Shown here: positions 7,342-15,763 of the stretch, in pieces
Position numbering within the stretch: position 1 is the first letter of the stretch
Layout: every line of letters starts with the position of its first letter
Assembly: GCA_046349855.1 (NCBI GenBank)
Contig: JAXMBM010000027.1
Location: forward strand, 26,715-90,714
DNA from: CAIXSC01 sp046349855
Lineage (GTDB): Bacteria; Planctomycetota; Planctomycetia; Pirellulales; Pirellulaceae
Reading direction: 5' to 3'
Length of the DNA: 64,000 bases
The notes under the pieces: generated by a model
Databases searched by the model: none
What the model saw: the letters and a program-made list of their open reading frames with translations, nothing else
Told to the model about the DNA's origin: nothing
Translations under genes and position numbers: made by a program

Positions 7342-9987
7342 TCAATCGACATACAGCAACTCATTGCAACTCAACAGTGCCTGGCAGAACGAGGCCAGGG
7401 CGAGCCGCGGTGCGTCCACGGCCTCGTCTGGTTTCTCGCGCGGCTGAGCCGAGAAGGCCGCTGTCTGTTGATCGAGAAACGCCAGTGCCCGTTCGAGTTC
7501 CACGGGACTCGGTTCGCGTCCGAGCACGCAGGTGAACCCCAAGCGCACTTCCGCCGTTCGGTCCGCGCCCGCTTCACGAACCAGCCGTTCGGCCAGCAGA
7601 CGTGACTGCTGCATGAGGAACTCGCTGTTCATCAGCAGCAGCGCCTGCGGGGCGACCGTGGACTGGGACCGAGCCAGGCAGTTTGGTTCGAGCGTTGGCA
7701 GGTCGAAAGCGTCCAGCACTCCCAGGGGCCGCGTGCGGCGCACCTGCACGTAGATACTGCGGCGGAAATCCTCGCCGTGCATCGGAATGATCGGTCCCGG
7801 GCGGTTTTCGCCGTTCTTGTTCTCGATGCCGATCACGATCTGCCCGACGTCATCTTCCATCACGGGAATCGCGGGCCCGCCCGCTTTCAGGTTGAGCGTA
7901 CCGTTCACAGCCAGGATGGTATCGCGGAGCGTTTCCGCCTCCAGCCGGCGCACCGGCATCCGCGACCAGGCGACGTTGTCGGGATCCTGAGACTCGGCAG
8001 CCGGCGTCCGCCGCGACTCCTGCACGTAGGCAGTCGACAGCATGACTTCCCGATGGAATCGCTTGAGCGACCAGCCACCGAGCGGTCCCGGATCGCGGGC
8101 CACGAACCGATCGGCGAGCCAGTCGAGCAGTTCGGGATGAGAGGGACGGGTGCCAAGTCGGCCGAAGTCGCCCGGCGTCGACACGATGCCTCGACCAAAA
8201 TGCTGCAGCCACCAGCGATTCACCAGCACTCGCCCCACCAGCGGATGCTGTCCGTTGGTGAACTGCTGAGCCAGCGCCAGCCGCCGCCCGCTGGTGGGCC
8301 GCTGAGGATCTTTCGCCAGCAACGGCGCCGTCGATATGACCGACAGGTCTCCCGGTTCGACCGCCTGCTTGGGATGGTCCGGATCGCCTCGTTCCAGCAG
8401 GTGCGTGGCGGGCAGATGCCCCGGCACCTCCGTCAGGCAACTGATGAAATCCTCCACCGGCTTCTTCGCGCGCACCGCAGCCACCTTCTCCGCTTCCTTT
8501 TTCAGGTCCTCCGCGGCGGCGTGATCGTAGAGATAGAGCGAACCCGCATCGACGTTGACGCTGGGGAACTCCTTGAGCAGCTGCTGCTGTTCGGGGGAAC
8601 GCTGGGCGGGCGGCGTATCGCGGGCCTGCCGCACCTGCTCGGCGCGCTCGGCGGGAATCTTGGCCAGCTCGCGGTCGAGTGTCCGGGCGATGTACTCCGT
8701 CTGCCGGGCTTGCCGCGCCGCTTCCAATTGCTGCGCTTCGCGCTCGATCTCGGCCGACCGAGCGCGGTCGGCGTCGGTCGCGAGCGAAACGAGCCGCTGC
8801 GGCGGCGTCCGCCACTGCTTCCAGTCCAGCGCAGGTTCAAAGACCGCGCGCAGCCGATAGTAGTCGGACTGCGGAATGGGATCGTAGCGATGGTTGTGGC
8901 ATTGAGCGCACCCCACGGTCATCCCCAGCAGCGAACTGGAGACCACCTTGATCGTTTCGGCCATCACCGCATTGCCCGCTTCCTTGGGTGCCACTCCCGA
9001 GGACGAACCGTCGGGCACGGTGCGAAGAAAGCCGGTGGCCACCAGCCGCTCCTGCGCCTCGGCGGCCAGATTCGCCAATGGCGGCGGGACGAGTTCGTCG
9101 CCGGCCAGCTGTTCCACAATCAATTCATCGAACGGCCGATCCGCATTCAGCGCCCGCACGACATAGTCGCGGTACTTGTAGGCATACGGGCGTAACGGAT
9201 CGGTTTCCGAGTAGCCATCGGAATCGGCATAGCCGGCCACATCGAGCCAGTGTCGCCCCCAGCGCTCGCCGTAGCGGGGCGAAGCCAGGAGCCGGTCGAC
9301 GGCGCGGGCCCAGGCGTCGGGTCCTGAATCCGCGACGAAGTCGGCCATCTCGTCGGACGTCGGCGGCAGGCCCCACAAATCCAATGCGGCGCGCCGCAGC
9401 AGACGGGCGGGCGGAACCGGAGGTGCGAATTGCAGTCCCAGAGACTCCAGCCGCACCAGCAGGAACGCATCGATCGGAGAACGCAGGAGTTCCGGATGAG
9501 CGACCGCGGGGAGAGGCGGACGGCGCACCGGCTGAAAGGCCCAGTACGAACGCTCGGCGTCCGTGATGTCTCCTACCGCGGCGGGATCCTCAGGTTCCGC
9601 CCGCTCGGTCGGTGCTCCCGCGGCAATCCACCGTTCGAGCAGCTGGAGGGCGGCGGGGTCGAGCCGGCCCTGAGGCGGCATCTCTCCGTCGCGGACCCGC
9701 TGCCACAGGCGACTCGCCGCCGGCTCCCCCGGAACCAGGGCCGCCCCCGATTCACCGCCCGCCACCGCCAGTCGCCGGAGACGGAGATCGAGCTTTCCTT
9801 CCCGCTTGCCGCCTTCGCCGTGGCAATGAAAGCAGTGCGCCTTGAGCAACGGGCGGATATGGGATTCGAACGTCGGGCGGTCCGCCGGCGCGGGCTCGGC
9901 GGCCGGTGCCGCCGGCGCGATCAGGATCGCCAGCAGCAGACTGCCCACCGTGGCAGCGAGAGCGCGGATTCGCAAGCAGGCGAGCAT
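7342..9987 (-). CDS. PSCyt1-DUF1549-DUF1553 cytochrome-type exported protein
   Basis: 881 residues. ATG 9987 was chosen over the upstream in-frame ATG because AAGGAGT lies 8 bases before it and it opens directly into a signal peptide (ALAATVGSLLLAILIAPA). Just behind the leader is a planctomycete cytochrome C motif, HCFHCHGEG, giving one CxxCH heme site. It is followed by DUF1549 (with GRHWLDVAGYADSDGY and a second Cys/His pair CAQCHNHRYDPIPQ), a charged coiled-coil-like middle, and C-terminal DUF1553 (LVNRWWLQHFGRGIV, RRSIYVQVRR). The DUF1501 gene follows immediately. The pair is thought to act outside the cytoplasm in complex-carbohydrate or sulfated-glycan use, but the reaction is unknown. 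Confidence 0.9.
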   Translation of the reverse strand: MLACLRIRALAATVGSLLLAILIAPAAPAAEPAPADRPTFESHIRPLLKAHCFHCHGEGGKREGKLDLRLRRLAVAGGESGAALVPGEPAASRLWQRVRDGEMPPQGRLDPAALQLLERWIAAGAPTERAEPEDPAAVGDITDAERSYWAFQPVRRPPLPAVAHPELLRSPIDAFLLVRLESLGLQFAPPVPPARLLRRAALDLWGLPPTSDEMADFVADSGPDAWARAVDRLLASPRYGERWGRHWLDVAGYADSDGYSETDPLRPYAYKYRDYVVRALNADRPFDELIVEQLAGDELVPPPLANLAAEAQERLVATGFLRTVPDGSSSGVAPKEAGNAVMAETIKVVSSSLLGMTVGCAQCHNHRYDPIPQSDYYRLRAVFEPALDWKQWRTPPQRLVSLATDADRARSAEIEREAQQLEAARQARQTEYIARTLDRELAKIPAERAEQVRQARDTPPAQRSPEQQQLLKEFPSVNVDAGSLYLYDHAAAEDLKKEAEKVAAVRAKKPVEDFISCLTEVPGHLPATHLLERGDPDHPKQAVEPGDLSVISTAPLLAKDPQRPTSGRRLALAQQFTNGQHPLVGRVLVNRWWLQHFGRGIVSTPGDFGRLGTRPSHPELLDWLADRFVARDPGPLGGWSLKRFHREVMLSTAYVQESRRTPAAESQDPDNVAWSRMPVRRLEAETLRDTILAVNGTLNLKAGGPAIPVMEDDVGQIVIGIENKNGENRPGPIIPMHGEDFRRSIYVQVRRTRPLGVLDAFDLPTLEPNCLARSQSTVAPQALLLMNSEFLMQQSRLLAERLVREAGADRTAEVRLGFTCVLGREPSPVELERALAFLDQQTAAFSAQPREKPDEAVDAPRLALASFCQALLSCNELLYVD

Positions 9988-10205
9988 CGGCGAGACTCCT
10001 TGGGTCAGGAGCAGAAGTCGGGTGGGTGCGGGGAGGTCCGACACCGGGGAGGCGCGGAACCACGGTTCAGCATGGCCGAAGTCGGGGGTGCGAGCAAGAG
10101 CGCTCGGCGCCCGCTGTTACGGCGGCACCGCGCCACGGGCGGATGCATTGTGCCCGGCCGCGGACCGGTCTATCTTGACGAGCGCCCCTTTTTCAGGAGT
10201 CCGAG

Positions 10206-11459
10206 ATGATGGAACCGAACCGCCCCGTCCCCCCTGCGCCCGGACAGCAGCCCCCCCAGGGTCCGGACAACCCACCCACCTCCCCCTTCACGGCGCAGAT
10301 GGTCGCGCCCGGGCCAGTCGGTGGTCCGGTGCCGTACGGGTATCCTGGGTCACCGGCCGCGGGCGCTCCTCCCACCGGTGGTCCGCCGGCGGGAGCCACG
10401 CATCCCTGGCCCGCCTACCCTCCTCAGCCCATCGTCATTCAGACCCGCGGAACCTTCCACCGGATTCTGGGGTGGATCGGCTGGGCTGGTTTCCTGTTTT
10501 GCGGCCTGCTCCTGATGGGCTACGTGACCACGTTTTACGAGTACTTCAACACGACCGAGGGGATTTACGAAAAGTACCACTCGGGGGCCAAGTTCGCTGC
10601 GGACAAGATCGCCATCATCGACATCTCGGGCGTGATCATGGAGGGGGACGGGTTCGTCAAGCGGCAGATCGACATGATTCGGGAAGATGAATCGGTGAAA
10701 GCCGTGGTCGTCCGTGTCGATTCCCCGGGCGGCACCGTCACCGGATCGGATTACATTCTCCACCATCTCAAGAAGCTGCGCGACGAGCGGGGCCTGAAGC
10801 TGGTGGTCAGCATGGGGAGCATCGCGGCGAGCGGTGGCTACTATGTGTCGATGGCGGTGGGGGACGAGCCGCGGTCAATTTTCGCCGAGCCGACGACGAC
10901 GACCGGTTCCATCGGCGTGATCATCCCGCACTACGACATCAGCAAGTTGATGGAACGGTTCGATGTGCGGGACGATTCGATCGCCAGTCACCCGCGCAAG
11001 CAGATGCTCAGCATGACGCGGCCGCTGTCGGACGAGGACCGGCAGATTGTGCAGTCGTACGTCATGGAGTCGTTCGAGCGGTTCAAGGAGATCGTGAAAG
11101 AGGGGCGTCCGGCGCTGCGGAGCAGCGACGATCCGCTTGCCGCACTCGCCACCGGGGAGATCTTCACGGCAGGACAGGCAAAGAAGCACGGACTGGTGGA
11201 CGAGATCGGCTTCATCGAAGATGCGATTGCGCGGGTCGCCGAGTTGGCGGGGCTCGATCTGAAGAAAGTCCGCGTGGTCCACTATCACCGGCCACCGGCG
11301 CTGTTTGAGATCCCGGGGCTGGCGGCTCGGAGCCAGGCGTCGACGCATCCGCTGTCAACGTTCCTGGAACTGCAGGCACCTCGAGCCTGGTATCTGGCGA
11401 CAAGCTGGCCACTGCTACCGGAAGCGGCCACCGATTCGGGCTGGTCGTCGCGGCCGTGA
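10206..11459 (+). CDS. sppA: Membrane-anchored S49 signal peptide peptidase (SppA type)
   Basis: 417 residues. A Pro/Gly-rich N-terminal cytoplasmic tail of about 80 residues precedes one membrane helix (GWIGWAGFLFCGLLLMGYV), then a single S49 protease domain. The catalytic Ser is Ser209 in GSIAASGGYYVS; the general-base Lys is probably Lys265 in SHPRKQML. IAIIDISGVI and VVRVDSPGG are the classic preceding strands. Single-domain SppA enzymes form membrane-bound rings that degrade leftover signal peptides. The last roughly 60 residues are Pro/Leu-rich and not part of the family domain. AGGAG lies 7 bases before the ATG at 10206. Confidence 0.88.
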   Translation: MMEPNRPVPPAPGQQPPQGPDNPPTSPFTAQMVAPGPVGGPVPYGYPGSPAAGAPPTGGPPAGATHPWPAYPPQPIVIQTRGTFHRILGWIGWAGFLFCGLLLMGYVTTFYEYFNTTEGIYEKYHSGAKFAADKIAIIDISGVIMEGDGFVKRQIDMIREDESVKAVVVRVDSPGGTVTGSDYILHHLKKLRDERGLKLVVSMGSIAASGGYYVSMAVGDEPRSIFAEPTTTTGSIGVIIPHYDISKLMERFDVRDDSIASHPRKQMLSMTRPLSDEDRQIVQSYVMESFERFKEIVKEGRPALRSSDDPLAALATGEIFTAGQAKKHGLVDEIGFIEDAIARVAELAGLDLKKVRVVHYHRPPALFEIPGLAARSQASTHPLSTFLELQAPRAWYLATSWPLLPEAATDSGWSSRP

Positions 11460-11501
11460 GCCAGGCAGGTCCGAGCTGGCCGGATTGACTCGGGGGAAAA
11501 C

Positions 11502-11537
11502 AAAAAAAGCCTGCCGGAACCAAGGGTTCCGGCAGGC
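11502..11537 (-). terminator. Intrinsic terminator of the cysteine-rich gene
   Basis: A perfect 13-bp inverted repeat (arms 11509-11521 and 11525-11537, 3-base loop) is followed on the minus strand by seven T residues (11508-11502) and more T-rich sequence. It lies 32 bases past the stop of the minus-strand cysteine-rich gene. On the plus strand the run is A rather than T, so it should not end sppA efficiently. Confidence 0.9.
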
Positions 11538-11569
11538 CGTGCGTCGTAGCCTCGAGGCTTCACACTTGC

Positions 11570-12349
11570 TTAGCGGACCAAGCTCGTGCTGGCTTGAACG
11601 ACTCGACGTTGGGTGGACTGAATGTAAGCCGAAGGATCAACCACCGGAGCCGGAGGAGGAGGCGTCTGTTCGCCTTCCACCTTCACCGGGGCCTTGCCGT
11701 GGCCGCCGTCGCAGCCGCAGGCCGGAGCCGGGGCAGCGCAGGTCGGGGCCGGAGCGGCACAGGTCGGAGCAGGAGCCGCACAGCCCTTCGCGGCACAGCC
11801 CTTATCGCAGCAAGAAGGCTTGCAGCAGCTCTTGCAGGCGAAGAGCCGGTCCAGGAGGCCCGGACGGCAGCACGACGACTTGCAGCACTTGTTGCACTTG
11901 TTGCAGCTGTGGCAAGCGGCCTTGCTATCGCAACCGCACGAAGGAGCGGGAGCGGCGCAGGTCGGAGCCGGAGCAGCGCAGGTCGGAGCAGGAGCCGCAC
12001 AGGTCGGAGCGGGAGCCGCACAGCCGGCCGGAGCCGCACAACCCTTGTTCGCACAGCCGTTCGAGCAGCCGTTGTCGCAGCACTTGCGACGGCAGCAGCG
12101 CTTCGCACCGCACGGATCGCAGGCCGGCTTCGAGCAGCACCGAGGACCATGGTCGCAGCCACAGCTCGGTTTCGCCGCGCAGCCAGCAGGCGCTGCGCAC
12201 GACGGGCCCGCCGTGCAGCAGCTCTTCGCACCCGAATCACAGCCGCAGCCACTGCCGCCCAGCATGCGATTCAGCAAATCGAACCCGAAGCTTTGGGTAC
12301 AGAGGCCGAGGCCGAGTACCAGCGTACCGACAAAAATGTTCCACTTCAT
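11570..12349 (-). CDS. Secreted cysteine-rich repeat protein
   Basis: 259 residues with a signal peptide (MKWNIFVGTLVLGLGLCTQS). The mature part contains 43 cysteines arranged as CC and CxxC clusters (for example CNKCNKCCKSSCC) alternating with two blocks of the 7-residue repeat CAAPAPT. The C-terminal 45 residues lack Cys and are Pro-rich (GEQTPPPPAPVV). No catalytic domain is visible. Outside the cytoplasm such a protein could be cross-linked by disulfides into a surface or wall layer, or bind metals; both are inference. Comparable Cys-rich exported proteins are seen in planctomycetes, whose cell envelopes are known for Cys-rich material. The gene is monocistronic with its own terminator. 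Confidence 0.8.
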   Translation of the reverse strand: MKWNIFVGTLVLGLGLCTQSFGFDLLNRMLGGSGCGCDSGAKSCCTAGPSCAAPAGCAAKPSCGCDHGPRCCSKPACDPCGAKRCCRRKCCDNGCSNGCANKGCAAPAGCAAPAPTCAAPAPTCAAPAPTCAAPAPSCGCDSKAACHSCNKCNKCCKSSCCRPGLLDRLFACKSCCKPSCCDKGCAAKGCAAPAPTCAAPAPTCAAPAPACGCDGGHGKAPVKVEGEQTPPPPAPVVDPSAYIQSTQRRVVQASTSLVR

Positions 12350-12997
12350 CGAGCCACATCTCCTATTGATGGAACTGGGGTCTGGCCAGTTGCCACGAGC
12401 GACGGGGAGTCGCCGAGCAAATCAGTAAGTCGGTCGCTTACCGCTCCCGGCCTCCCTCGAAGCCTGCCGATCAGGAACAGGATTCGAGGAGGGCATCCCT
12501 GGGAAGGGCCAGTGCGGGAAAGGTGGGTCGTTGCCCGCAGTTCACGGTGTGCCCGCGTCAGGTCCGGTCGAGTCAATCCTTGACTCGATGAATGTCCGCT
12601 CCGGTTGTCCAACGCGCTGGGTCGGTGCCCCGAGGGGCACATGTTCGCGTCCAGTGACACCTACCGTATCGGCCTCACCATCAGGACGCCTTGAATGCTC
12701 GAAACCGTTTTTCACATCGCGGTTTACGACGACGGTCAGGGAGACTTTTCCGGGGCTGGAAACTGGCGAAACCTTACCGATTGTAGGGCGTCCCGCGACT
12801 CGCCAAACGCCACACTCGCTTCCCTCACCGGCAAACTCCCCGCGACCACGCAACTCCGCCATGCTGGCTTTTGACAATCTGTAGCGGTCAGCGGAACTGA
12901 ATCGCCTCGTACCAGTCAGGGATTTTTTTTCGCCGCAGCGCTCGCGCAGAGCCGCTGGTTGCCCGCGCGCCGGCATTTCCCCTACAATCGAGTGGTC
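12350..12997 (+). other. Non-coding stretch between divergent genes
   Basis: About 650 bases between the cysteine-rich gene (minus) and the cupin gene (plus). The short open frames here have no family resemblance or convincing start sites. Two small perfect inverted repeats stand out (12569-12587 and 12625-12640). I see no RNA gene or clear promoter. Confidence 0.5.
12569..12587. repeat. Short perfect inverted repeat upstream of the cysteine-rich gene
   Basis: CGAGTCAA-TCC-TTGACTCG, an 8-bp palindrome with a 3-base spacer, 220 bases before the start of the cysteine-rich gene. A second one, GTGCCCC-GA-GGGGCAC, lies at 12625-12640. Either could be an operator or a leader hairpin; no T-run follows. 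Confidence 0.35.
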
Positions 12998-13399
12998 ATG
13001 GGTGCTGGTGCCGCCCCGCGGGGCTATGAAATCGTCGACTTTGCTGAGTTACCCGGGGTCCCCTGCCCTTGCGGTACCGCTCGTCGCGCCTTCGCACACG
13101 TCAGTGACTTTCCGGGCACGATCCACGTCACCGACATTGCCGACGACGCCCGCGTCCACTACCACCGCCGACTCACCGAAACGTATTACATTCTCGCTTG
13201 CCCGCCCGACGCCGGCCTGCTGCTGGACGGTCAGTTCGTTCCGGTCCATCCCGGGATGTGCGTGTTGATTCGCCCCGGAACTCGCCATCGAGCGGTCGGG
13301 CGGATGCGTGTGCTGATCGTCGTCTTCCCCAAGTTCGATCCCCACGATGAGTGGTTCGACGAGGGGCCCGTGCTTGTCGAGCCCGCGACGCCACCGTAA
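12998..13399 (+). CDS. Small cupin-domain protein
   Basis: 133 residues from ATG 12998 (MGAGAAPRGYEIVD). One cupin beta-barrel: first motif around VHYHRRLTETYYILA supplies two His and a Glu as the metal ligands, second motif PGTRHRAVG supplies another His. DGQFVPVHPGMCVLI is the turn between them. Short stand-alone cupins of this shape are metal-dependent enzymes or sensors acting on small molecules; the substrate cannot be inferred. The upstream in-frame ATG at 12959 is possible but lacks a ribosome site. Confidence 0.75.
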   Translation: MGAGAAPRGYEIVDFAELPGVPCPCGTARRAFAHVSDFPGTIHVTDIADDARVHYHRRLTETYYILACPPDAGLLLDGQFVPVHPGMCVLIRPGTRHRAVGRMRVLIVVFPKFDPHDEWFDEGPVLVEPATPP

Positions 13400-13467
13400 G
13401 CTACGTGACATCTGACGCGACCCCTTCCTCCTGCCTGAACCGCGTCTCGTAACGCGGCCCACCTGCC

Positions 13468-15713
13468 ATGAGTCACCTTCCGTCGCTTGCGTGGTGGTCT
13501 CGGTCTGCCTGTTGCCTGCTGGTGGCTGCCGTCTGTGGCCTGCCCTCGGTCCAGGCTTCTGCGGCGGACAAACCTGACTTTGCCGATTGGCCTTATTGGC
13601 GCGGCCCCGAGCAGAATGGCGTGTCGCGGGAATCGGGTCTGCCCGATAAGTGGGATCCGCGCGGCGGCGAGGGGAGCAACCTGGCGTGGAAGCGCCCGGA
13701 TCTGGGAGGACGCAGCACCCCCGTGACCCTCAAAGGGCGTCTGTACACGATCGTGCGCGACCAGCCGGCCACTCCCGAAGAGGGTGAGAAAGTTGTCTGC
13801 GTCGACGCCGCCACCGGTCAGACCGTCTGGGAACACCGGTTCAACGTCTGGTCGTCGGACGTGCCCGACACGCGACTCGGCTGGTCATCGGTCGTGGCCG
13901 ATCCTGCCACCGGGAATGTCTACGTGCTGGGTGTCTGCGGTTACTTTGCCTGCCTGCACGGTGACACCGGCAAGGTGGTCTGGTCGCGGGCGCTGCACGA
14001 AGAGTTCGGCCTGCTGAGCACCTACGGGGGACGGACGAACTTTCCCCTGGTGTTCGACAACCTGGTGATTGTCAGTGCGGTCATCATCGGCTGGGGTGAA
14101 ATGGCTCGGCCCGCCCACCGCTTCCTGGCCTTCGACAAACTCACCGGACAGACCGTGTGGTTCAACAGCACCACGCCGCTCCCCGAGGATACGACTTACA
14201 GCGCTCCGATCATCGCCACGCTCAACGGCCAGAAGGCCCTGGTCATCGGCTGCGGCGACGGCAAGGTCTGGGCCTTCCAGCCGCGCACCGGCAAGGTCCT
14301 CTGGCAATACGCGTTCTCGCGTCGTGGCTTGAACATTCCGCCGCTGGCGGACGGCGAGCGGATTTACATGGGGCACAGCGAAGAGAACATCAAGGGCACG
14401 GCGATGGGAGCCGTGGCGCTGATCGACGGCCGCCTGTCGGGGAATATCACGGAAACCGGCACCCTGTGGAAGACCGAAGAATTGGGGATTGGTAAGAGTG
14501 CCCTGTTGAAGGTGGATGGTCGGCTGTACTGCTTTGACGACGCCGGCAAACTTTGGGTGGTCGACGCGCAGACCGGCGAGAAGATCGGCAAGCGATTCTC
14601 GGTCGGCACGATGGGACGCGCCAGCCCGCTGTATGCCGATGGCAAGATTTATTACATGGAAGCCAACGGGCGGTGGTGGATCCTGCGACCCGATGAGAAG
14701 CAGGGTGTGAAAGTACAGGCCAAGGGGAACTTTGGCACCGGCGAGGAATGCAATGCTTCGCCCATCGCCTGCTACGGCCGCGTGTACGTCCAGACCTCCG
14801 AGGCGATGTACTGCTTTGCGGATGCCACCAAGCAGGCGACCGCCGCGCCCGTTCCGGCGGCGCCCGCCGAGTCACCGGCGACCGAAGATGCTCAACCGGC
14901 CCTCGTCCAAGTCGTGCCGTGCGAAGTACTGCTGCGTCCCGGTGACAAACAGCAGTTCACCGTCCGCCTGTTCAACAGCCGCGGTCAGTTCCTCAAGGAA
15001 TCTCCCGCCGAGTTCGCGGTGGAGGGACCGGGAGCGGTCAGCGACGCCACGTTCCAGGCGCCGGCCGACGCGGCGCACGTCGCCTCGTTCGTGACCGCCA
15101 AGGTGGGCGACCTGACGGGTCGGGCGCGGATCCGGATCGTGCCGCCCTTGCCCTGGAAGTTTGACTTCGAGTCGCTCAGCGACGCACCGATCACCTGGGT
15201 CGGAGCCCGTTACCGGCACGTCATACGGAAGGTGGACGGTTCGAACGTGATGGTCAAGATCACCACGATCCCGAAGGGGACGCGGAGTCGCTGCTGGTTT
15301 GGGCAGAGCGACATGTCGGATTACACCATTCAGGCCGACGTTCGAGGATCGATTGCCGACAACAAGATGCCGGACATCGGTCTGATCGCTCAAGGCTATA
15401 CGTTCGACATGCAGGGGCTGGCGCAAAAACTGTTCCTGACCAGCTGGGTTTCGCACGATCACCGGCACTTCCGCCGCGTCGACTTCAAGTGGGAACCCAA
15501 CAAGTGGTACACGCTCAAGTTCCAGGCTTCCAACAAGGATGGCAAGGCGATCCTGCGAGGCAAGGTCTGGCCCCGGGATGAAAAGGAACCGGAAGGCTGG
15601 CTCGTGGAACTCGAAGACACTCGCCCCAATACTCACGGGAGCCCGGGATTGTTCGGCAACGCGACGAACGCGGAAATCTTCCTTGATAACGTGATCGTCA
15701 CCCCAATCCCTGA
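13468..15713 (+). CDS. Secreted PQQ-type beta-propeller protein with C-terminal sugar-binding-like domain; probable frameshift at the 3' end
   Basis: About 748 residues. A signal peptide (CCLLVAAVCGLPSVQASA) leads into WPYWRGPEQNGVS and repeated propeller blades with the tryptophan-docking signature (TGKVVWSRAL, TGKVLWQYAF). After an Ala/Pro linker come an Ig-like strand region and a C-terminal jelly-roll segment (about 570-748) like DUF1080/LamG. In the sequence as given the frame stays open to 15888, overlapping the next gene by 125 bases with a meaningless tail. Adding one C to the CCCC at 15701-15704 gives VTPNP and a TGA at 15711-15713, a natural end that leaves a normal 50-base spacer. 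I annotate that stop. Confidence 0.75.
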
Positions 15714-15763
15714 TCCCCCTTTCCTGGCCATCGCGCCACGGCGCGTAGAGGAGAACGGAACGC

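Noticed and set aside
5832..7535. A 567-codon plus-strand open frame over the DUF1501 gene
   Set aside because: Antisense to a well-defined family member with leader and conserved motifs; no domain of its own.
11305..12583. Long plus-strand open frames over the cysteine-rich gene
   Set aside because: Antisense to a gene with signal peptide, Cys/CAAPAPT repeats and a matching minus-strand terminator; the products are Ser/Arg or Ala/Arg low-complexity.
12531..12884. A 117-codon plus-strand open frame
   Set aside because: No ribosome site, no leader or family pattern, and it spans small inverted repeats.
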